Position numbers and translations under genes: made by a program. A stretch of 64,000 bases of DNA. Source: Vandiemenella viatica. Taxonomy: Eukaryota; Arthropoda; Insecta; Orthoptera; Morabidae. Positions 56,734 to 64,000 of the stretch are shown here, piece by piece; position 1 is the stretch's first letter; every line of letters starts with the position of its first letter. Below the pieces are notes generated by a model. It saw only the letters and a program-made list of their open reading frames with translations. It did not search any database and had not been told where the DNA came from. The stretch lies in NCBI GenBank assembly GCA_031002005.1, contig CM061920.1, positions 118,968,095 through 119,032,094 on the forward strand, given 5' to 3'.

Positions 56734-57599
56734 CGAGGGTGGGTCAAAGACAAACGAGACTGAACTGAGAACGCAATAATGGTAAGAGAGATGGCGCACA
56801 TCTAGACGTGTTGGGAGGAGATATACTGAGTAGGAAGAGCGACTGTAGGCCTTGCCACGTGCATTCAGTAGTACAGCCAGCAGTGTCGGAGCAAGACATA
56901 CGTAAACCCCTCGATTGCGCCACCTTTAATTATTAAATTTCACACACCTGAAGGCGTGAAAGCAACAGGAATTATGCCAAGATTGAAAGCTCTTTAACGG
57001 GATCGTGCGTGTCTGTCATAAGGAATTCTTCAAGACCTTGAACACGCAAAATAGAACCTTAGTAAAACCAAGGACTGAGTCATCAGTTATACAAGTGCTT
57101 GCAATTGTCTTTTTTAATTTTGATTTTTTGTATGGGCATCCCACCATCAATACATCATATTACTGCAAACGTTTGGAAGAGGTTAAGCTTGCTTATAGCC
57201 GCAAAACACGTGACTAACAGATAAGAGACGTGATTCTTTTCCATGACCTACCCCTCATTGGAGCTCTTACTGAAGTAAAATAAATTGCAAATCACTTGAT
57301 CACCTTTCCTACAGCCCTGGCCTATTACCCTGAGATTTTAATCTCTTCGGATCACTGAAAGATACACGGATATGGCACGACTTGATTGCGACAATTCGGT
57401 GGAGGGTTTATTGCGCAATTTACTACTAACGCAGCCCCTTTCCTATTACGGTGACAGGGTAAAAAAGCTGCTGATATATTGGGAAAGGTATATTTCCAAA
57501 GCGGATGATTATGCTGAGAAATAGTATGTACTTGGTTTATTTGTGATGGTTTTTTTTTTTTTTTTTAAATAAGTCTTGTTTATATTTGAGCCACTCTCG
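56734..57599 (+). mobile_element. mariner-like transposon, 866 bp, internally deleted
   Basis: Termini CGAGGGTGGGTCAAAGACAA and the complement of CGAGAGTGGCTCAAATATAA are inverted, each bounded by TA (56732-56733, 57600-57601), the Tc1/mariner target. The 3' half encodes a broken transposase C-terminus (57313-57524). The region between about 56940 and 57300 does not give the expected central catalytic motifs, and the element is shorter than a typical ~1.3-kb mariner, so an internal deletion is inferred. Confidence 0.85.
57313..57524 (+). pseudogene. mariner transposase C-terminal remnant
   Basis: From 57313 the frame reads YSPGLLP, a stop, then DFNLFGSLKD, corresponding to the YSPDLAP.D.HLF..LK block that holds the third acidic residue of the DD34D triad. 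After a frameshift it reads DCDNSVEGLLRN and WERYISKADDYAEK before a stop at 57522-57524, the usual W...CI...GDYVEK end of mariner transposases. Inactive. Confidence 0.8.
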
Positions 57600-57601
57600 T
57601 A

Positions 57602-59456
57602 TAATAAACTCGGAGCGGAAACTATTGAATGCGTTGAAAAAGTTGTGTTACAAAAAATCGAAGAAGAGAATGAATAATAAGCATTATCTAGTGAGATTTG
57701 TTTAAAAGGGGTAACAAAGGATACATCTTTAGTGATTTTGGACTTTGACATCTACCGAGTCACCAATATCGACTGATTGGCGACAAGCAAATCAGATAAA
57801 ATATACAAACGGAAACTATGGTCGTTTAGGATATTACTGTGATGTAGTTATAAAAAGCTTAGCAGAGACTTGGCTAGCACAGGTAGCTGCATCAAACCAG
57901 TCTCAGGATTAAAGATGCCAAAAATAATGCCATATACAAAAATAAACAACTATCTAATCAGTAGTATGAAAAATCATAGTTATTTCATCGTCCGCGACCT
58001 TACATTTTGCTGTACATTTGTTTTCCAAAGCAATGTCAGACTTATTAGTTCAGAAATAACAATCACTAAACGGCACGGAGGTACAATAATATCCAATAAT
58101 ACACGTCAAAGTCGCAGTCTTTTCTAATATTTATACAGAACATACCAATTTTTGGAGCGGACACTTCGGAAAAGTATCACCCCCATAACGAACAACTGCG
58201 AAAAATTCTTGGTGTAATTTTACTGTGAAGAATACTGAAGCTTATGCTTTAAGAAATGACGTGGGAAACTCCCGCTAAGCGTCAATCATCAGTGGACTGA
58301 GAACTCACGCTGTTAAAGGTCAAAACATTCACACTGAGTAAGTTCGAGGAGACGCGGTGGAAATTGGCATACAATCAATGTGGTGAACATTTAAGGAGAA
58401 TGCACTGTGTGTGTTATAACTTGCGCAAAAACGAGTTCTCAGGGCAGTAAATTTCTCATAACATCTCCGACTAACAGCCAGTGAAGTCGAAATCCGAAAA
58501 AAAGTTCTGAACCGACACTTCTTTACTGTGAACTTGACTGCTTAGACTATTGGTTATCTTTGATGGAGTTGATAAGTTGGAATCATTTCCGACGAGCCAA
58601 CATTACTCCTGAAATAGACACCTTTATGAGCAGCACTCATTGCCTACGCGTACGAGTAGAGAGATCGGTAGTGGAAAAGCTCGATGTATGCAAGCGCAAA
58701 CTCAAGAGGCGAGTACTTTTACAAAGTGACGCTTATCGAAATGAAGTCTCTACGCGCATACAAAATGTTCGTAGTGACAAATGTAATAAAAGATTCGTAT
58801 TGACCAGGTCACATTAATTAAGAAAGCATTGTTTCGACAGAACGAATGGACAGATTAATATCTCTCAGCTCTAACAGTCGGTATGTTACAATATTTCTGG
58901 TGAAAACAAGCTTATTTCGTTTATCTATTTATCGTATGATGTGATGATTTCATACTCGTCTACACACCCTTTGGCGGCTGCCACGCATAGAGAAACTATA
59001 TACAAATTTTAACTGAGTTGGCTTTCCATTGCATTTAGCAAGAATGGAAGTGTATATTAATGGTACTGCTACGCGTGGGTGACTTACATGCATGTTCAAT
59101 GTAGCGTGTTTTATGCGTTGTGAATGAAATTGTAAAAGAAGGGAGAGGGCGATTCAGGCTTAATCTTTCGGAAGATGCCAAGGGGCCTCAAAGTTTTAAG
59201 TTCCCATATGGCGCAGGAATTGCCATCAACACTGTCGTATGCCCTCAATACAACCGCACTGCGAAGTGTATTGAGATAGGTACATAATCTGGAGATTAGG
59301 AATCGTGCAACAGCACCTCTCCGTCCCTCTCAGCTAAGCCGCAATAGCGAAAACTTCTTCCACCCCCGAGCGCCGGATACAGTCAGTGTAGCGCAACTAT
59401 AACCGACGTGGTGTACTTTCCTTGTACGATACACCAATGAGCTCAACTATGTAGGA
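57602..59456. other. no identifiable gene
   Basis: ORFs 57870-58127 and 58560-58817 (plus) have no recognisable domain. No terminal repeats or target duplications were recognised. Confidence 0.35.
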
Positions 59457-60290
59457 TTAAAGTTCCAAATCTAAGCCGATGATCCCATCAATTGCTTCAC
59501 TAGACTCATGATGGATGTCCATCAAAAGAGCCACTGAAAGATCGTAGACGGCATTCAGGCACTCAGGCAGCGGCTGCAAGAGGGTACCACAATCACAGCC
59601 TGACGAAGTAATGCAGATACGAGCTTGCACTGTTGGAATCCAGTTTAGGATCCTCCACTGGCGGTTGGGGCGATCGAAAATAGGAACCCTGATAACAGTT
59701 TGCGATCAGGTGTCTGTCTGATGCTGCTGATAGCTCTCATGGGCGTTTCTGTTTTTCGGGGGGGGGGGGGGTTACAAACTTGAATCACTGACGATATGCG
59801 CTAGAAATTTAAGCATTTAGCGGTAGCTGAAATTGTCTTCGGATCATTTTAAGAGTGCTTCGGAGCTCCTTAGACAAATTACAGGCAGGCTCTGAATACC
59901 GAGTGTGAACTCTATTTCGCCATGCAGCGAAGCAGTATTCCACAACAACTAGTGCTAAACAGTGTCCTAATGCGGTTTCTGCTATTTTATGAACAATATT
60001 GTTTCGCGTTTTAACTTTAGTTACAACATTAAAAAGTGAAGTTTGTATGTGTCGAGAATCCAAGGTATTTCGGCGTGCTGCATTTTTGTAATAATTGGCC
60101 TTTGAACTTGTATCTTGGTTTTAAATTTAACTGTCTGTCGCACAGTAAAAAGAAGATACAACTGTTTTCTGATGATTCTATATAAGACACCGTTTTAAAA
60201 GAGAGTTTCCAAGTCATCAATGAGTACTGTTTCAGTATATAGAAAATTTGAGTTCTGGGTTGCCAACAACATGTCATCAACGAATATAAA
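59457..60290 (-). pseudogene. LINE C-terminal remnant (post-RT region)
   Basis: On the minus strand 60280-60029 gives FFLLCDRQLNLKPRYKFKGQ, then PKYLGFSTHTNFTF (usual form PKYLGV.LD..L.F), and 60063-59809 gives KVKTRNNIVHKIAETALGH, VVEYCFAAWRNRVHT (usual form EYC.P.W..S.HT) and STLKMIRRQFQLPL. A further frame reads ITSSGCDCGTLLQPLPECLN (a Cys-rich C-terminal motif as in Jockey-like LINEs) and stops at 59457-59459. Frameshifts and a G14 run at 59758-59771 disrupt it. Confidence 0.75.
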
Positions 60291-60759
60291 TTTCTCTTAG
60301 AGTATCCCCTGTATATCCGCTAAAACTTAATTGCTGTCTCCTACTCCAGTTCTGACAGAAAAGAAACATTTTTCCAAACAACTTAAAGCAATTACTTGTT
60401 ACAGTAAGTGAACACCGCAGGCTGACAGCTCCGTGTATTTGACCGCTGGGCGCTGACCCCGGCGACCTCTCGCCCGCTAGTATCGACTGCTCCCTAGAGA
60501 GTTGCGACGCCGTCTCACAAACAGGGTTAACTGCCGCCGGAAAGAATAAAAGTATTTCACTTTCGGCAAGGGAGGACTAAGATTACGTTTTTACGGCTCA
60601 TTTTCTTGTACTTAATAAGTTAGTGCAAGAAATAAACTTCGAATTTGTAAAGAATTTATTCGGAACAAGGTTTTGCATTAAGTTTATAGACCTATACGAT
60701 ATAACTGTAAAATTTTACAACTGATTTTACTTATTTGTTTAAAGGGAATTTAATTCCAG
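60291..60759. other. GC-rich patch in unique sequence; no gene identified
   Basis: Bases 60420-60545 are richer in CpG than the flanks and could be an exon or promoter, but I found no convincing start, frame or splice sites. Confidence 0.3.
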
Positions 60760-60990
60760 TACAAGCCACTGAGACCCAGAAGCTGGGATTGGAGGTGACG
60801 AAGTTCCTCATCCCTTCCAAGAGCTCTGAGAGAAGGTGGTTGCGTCAACACCGTAGTCCTTGACCTTGGTGTTCGAAGAGTATTTCCACCTCCCCATGCG
60901 CACTTGTCTGACAGCAAATTGAGGGCTCTGGGGATCGAACCCGCCGGCCTCTACCCCTGAGTAAGTAGCTTCACTACTCACTTCGGCTAC
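60760..60990 (-). mobile_element. tRNA-derived SINE, family 4
   Basis: On the minus strand from about 60988: AGAGTAGCCGAAGTGAGTAG (A-box-like) and CCGGCGGGTTCGATCCCC (B-box) about 30 bases later, then AGAGCCCTCAATTTGCTGTC and a body ending near GGTCTCAGTGGCTTG. Only one copy is in the window. The minus-strand ORF over it is not a gene. Confidence 0.6.
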
Positions 60991-63469
60991 TCTGCGAAAA
61001 TAAAACCCTGTTACTAGTACCTTCACGTTCATGGGTAAAGCTGAAGGCACAAAACGAGGAACAAATATTGACAGTTTATAATACCAAACAATTAAACTAC
61101 TCTTTAGCTATGCATTCGAAGTTATAAGACCCACTATCCATGATCGACCCAGTATGTACAATAGGATAAGAAGGAATTCTGTACGCCGCCAAGCCAAATT
61201 ATAGTTCACCATAATTAAATCAATTCTTGGATACTATCAGTTTACACATTACCAGCCTAAATAAACCTTCAAATACACGAAATAAACAATTAGATATGCA
61301 ACAAAGGCATTAATTGTTCGATACATAATCAATACCACCGCATGACCAAGGTGCAAAGTTACTCGTGATTAAAAAAAATTCAATTAAGTTAGAAGTAAAA
61401 AACAAACTCTACCGTTGTATTTATAGTATCTGGCAGTAAATTCCTAGCGCAGAGAAGTTCTCAACGTCAGCTGACACCTGGAGATTTCTGTGACGGCAGC
61501 AGGGGGTCGCTAACGAGCTAGCACTAGGCAATTAGGCGGTCTCTGCTCCTGGAGATAAGGACTCGGTCGGGAGTGGCAAAACAAAAATTTCAGGTCGGTT
61601 TTCGGGCCACGAACCACTCACTAAGAAAAGGAACTCACCGAGTGACGATTCGCAAGACGGAAAATCGAATATCAGATTAAGCCTTATTTCCAACAACTTA
61701 AACAACAGCACTTTATATTACTATACTAGTTCTAACTTTATTTTTACCCCTGGTATTACGGGTTTTGCACTGTGGAATACAGTTAATCTGTTTCATTTCT
61801 TTTCCTTCGTTTGTCAGGCCGTGCACTGTAAGTTGCAATGTATGAATAATCCTTTGCGTGCATAGGATATGTTCTAGGTCATCATGAACGTAAAGGATTA
61901 TTTTGTTTCTAGTTGTGTTTCCTACTACTGAGTTTCTAAATAAGAACCGCTTCAACATGACTGCTATATGATACAGAACTGATCTCCTCCAGATCACTAT
62001 CGAAGTTGTTTACGTTTTAGCGAAAGGAGACGTACTAACTCGCCTCAACGCACATAAAAGAACTGAAAATACAATATTATCGTGGCGAAGTGATATGTAC
62101 ATTTTATTACAGGCATTAAATTGTAATAAATTTTAATGTACTTACTACTTAGGAAATTTGTCTTCCGACCGGGGACGTAATTTTAAATAAAAATGCTTCT
62201 AATTGTAAGCTTGCAAGCACGTCTCTAACGAGAGTCGATCTCCTCCTGCTGACATGCTTCACAGGAGTCCCACAATGCACTATCGCTCAGCCCCCCGCCC
62301 CACAGCAAAAAAACGACAGAACAATAGCGCTTCTGTGTATGTGACATCCCGGGTGCTCCGCCACACCCTTCAACGTAGAGACAGATGCTACTGTTAGGTA
62401 TTAATTTAGAGGTGACGTAAACACGGTTCCCAAAGCGGAAGCTCGGCTTCCACAATTGTAGGTCACACCAGTCAGGCTGAATAAGATTTCTACTTCGAAG
62501 CGAACATTCTTACTTAAAACAAAAACACCATTTCAAATAGCATTACGCGTTACGCTTAAGGAGACTGTTTAAAGTAGGAAAAAATAGGAATGGTTGAAAC
62601 TTACCGTAACTAATATCTATACCACGTTTTACATATTGTGAAACTAACAATCTCAACCCTAATCACGATTCAGTATCTGGACGTGAAAGCTAAAACTGTT
62701 AAGTCACTTAACAATATTTAATTGAATGAGCCGTTTTTATTCCTGATTATTTGTTTTTATGGTAAGGTTAGATACACTCCTCTATTGGGTTCTCGCGCCC
62801 AAGACTGGGGTAGAAATTGGTAACTGGCGAAGATTTAGCTCCCTGTCTTTTTGGAAGCGCGGTTGTGGCAGTAATGACCACGCGAACACACATCCCAGTA
62901 GAGATGGAGTGGCGCACCACCAAGGAGAAGGTTGAGTTCGAGAGGGCCCGTTTCAGGCGACCAGCTTCGAAGACAAATACTCAATTTCGCCGGGGTAAGG
63001 AACCTCGGCCGTCGATTTCAAGAAAAGAATAAATAACTGCACGAAACATGGCTAGCAAACAGTAACAAGTTATCTCTGGTATGTTGCTAAAAATAAAGTT
63101 TCCTGTTAACTTTGTTAGCGAACGAAACGAATAAGAAAATTTACGTAAATATCTGAATTACGATCAGCGTTGTAAGATAGTTTATAAAAAGAAAAAATGT
63201 ACCTCAATAGTTGACCTGGATAAAAAAACCAAACTAATTAGTCCATAACCCATAACTCAGAACGCCTGATTGAAAAAGAATCGCATTATTCCAACAATAC
63301 GCTTATAAAAAATTGACACTTAGTGAAAATGAATGTTGCTTGTTTCGTATATGCAACAAAAGGATGACAGGAAATGACAACAAAGTGGATATGTCATTCA
63401 TTACATGCAACGAATGAATCTCGAGAACGTGCCAAGCCCAATCTCGCGATTTTATTTTTTTATTATAAC
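60991..63469. other. no confirmed gene
   Basis: ORF 62817-63032 (plus; VEMEWRTTKEKVEFERARFR within it) looks protein-like and is followed by a GGGGTAAGG donor-like site at 62993, so an exon is possible but unsupported. Two GC-richer patches (about 61440-61580, 62220-62400) are unexplained. Confidence 0.3.
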
Positions 63470-63700
63470 GGCTTCATGCATCGTTGAAGTAGAGGTGATC
63501 AGAGGCGGGAAAGGAGCTGGGGCTAGGAATGGAACGGAATTCGACTATGGCCATGTGAAGGAACTATCCCGTCGTTCTTCTGGAGTAGTTTCGGGAAACC
63601 AAAGGAAACTGAAATCTGGATCGCCGGACAGGCATTCAAACTTGTGTCCACCCAAATACGAGCTCATCTAAAATGCTAGGTCCGGATGATGGAGATTACA
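63470..63700 (-). mobile_element. SINE family 1, decayed copy
   Basis: CGGCTTCATGCATCGTTGAA, AGAGGCGGGAAAGGAGCTGG, GGAACTATCCCGTCGTTC, TTTCGGGAAACC and ATCTGGATCGCCGGACAGGC align in order with the family consensus. The preceding T-rich run matches the tail. The ORF here is an artefact. Confidence 0.65.
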
Positions 63701-64000
63701 CCACGTTATCCTCACGGGGAATGTTTCGTACCAAGGTAGCTTCTACAGTATGACTAGCGTAATTTTTGTGAGATGACTGCGAGTGCTATATGGTGAACGC
63801 GTGTTTTGTGTTGTTCGCGTCTCTTCTGAGAATGGAAGGTAGGGGTAAAATCAGGTACCAAGTCATACTCTTCCGAAAGGTGTGAGAGGCCATGTCCAAC
63901 AGTCGAATCACACTTGTCTCAAGACCTGACGAACTGTGGAGAAGTCTTGGGATTAAATTCACGCCTTTTAAACACAACCAGATAATTAATAACCGACCAG
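63701..64000. other. no identifiable gene
   Basis: Window end. A minus-strand ORF at 63786-63977 has no recognisable motif. Confidence 0.4.

Overview
This is a TE-saturated, AT-rich stretch of a large animal genome, most likely an insect. Polyneopteran affinity is a guess from the style of the LINE, SINE and hAT families. There are no operons, no long intact reading frames, no rRNA or genuine tRNA genes and no CRISPR array. Short open reading frames are mostly chance or broken transposon proteins. The one stretch that looks like host coding sequence is a small minus-strand exon at 24387-24462, which has a Kozak-like ATG and good splice sites. The window therefore looks like intron or intergenic DNA around that exon.

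Layout: 1-2.7 kb holds pieces of non-LTR retrotransposons, one split by a hairpin element. 5.5-7.0 kb has a TIR element and a ~150-bp tandem array with a GGGAGCG-type MITE inserted in it. 7.9-9.85 kb is a large-unit tandem array with an A60 tract. 12.4-16.5 kb has a hAT MITE, a hairpin element with a 17-bp target duplication, and a 2165-bp hAT element with a dead transposase. 20.1-21.1 kb is a LINE C-terminus. 25.7-29.0 kb has a second hairpin element (perfect 74-bp arms, 14-bp duplication), a decayed minus-strand LINE with endonuclease and RT motifs, and a hAT MITE. 32.7-33.5 kb is a ~143-bp tandem array with a LINE 3' end inserted. 34.9-37.5 kb is a hAT element with a nested hairpin element, then a dead Tc1 transposase. 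40.1-43.9 kb is a pile-up of SINE, LINE, Helitron, hAT MITE and GGGGGC MITE copies. 45.2-47.8 kb is a LINE whose RT frame is split by a 790-bp solo LTR. 48-57.6 kb has two full SINEs, two GGGAGCG MITEs, a hAT element, a SINE and a mariner. 59.5-61.0 kb has a LINE C-terminus and another tRNA-derived SINE.

The most interesting pattern is a family of short hairpin elements (368-520, 13889-14091, 25695-25952, 35600-35762, fragment near 47.8 kb). They share a terminus built around CGCCGGGAAAGTCTCC but carry diverged inverted repeats. Two copies have 14-17 bp target duplications, which points to retrotransposition rather than a cut-and-paste foldback transposon. All function assignments come from reading motifs by eye; no database search was run.
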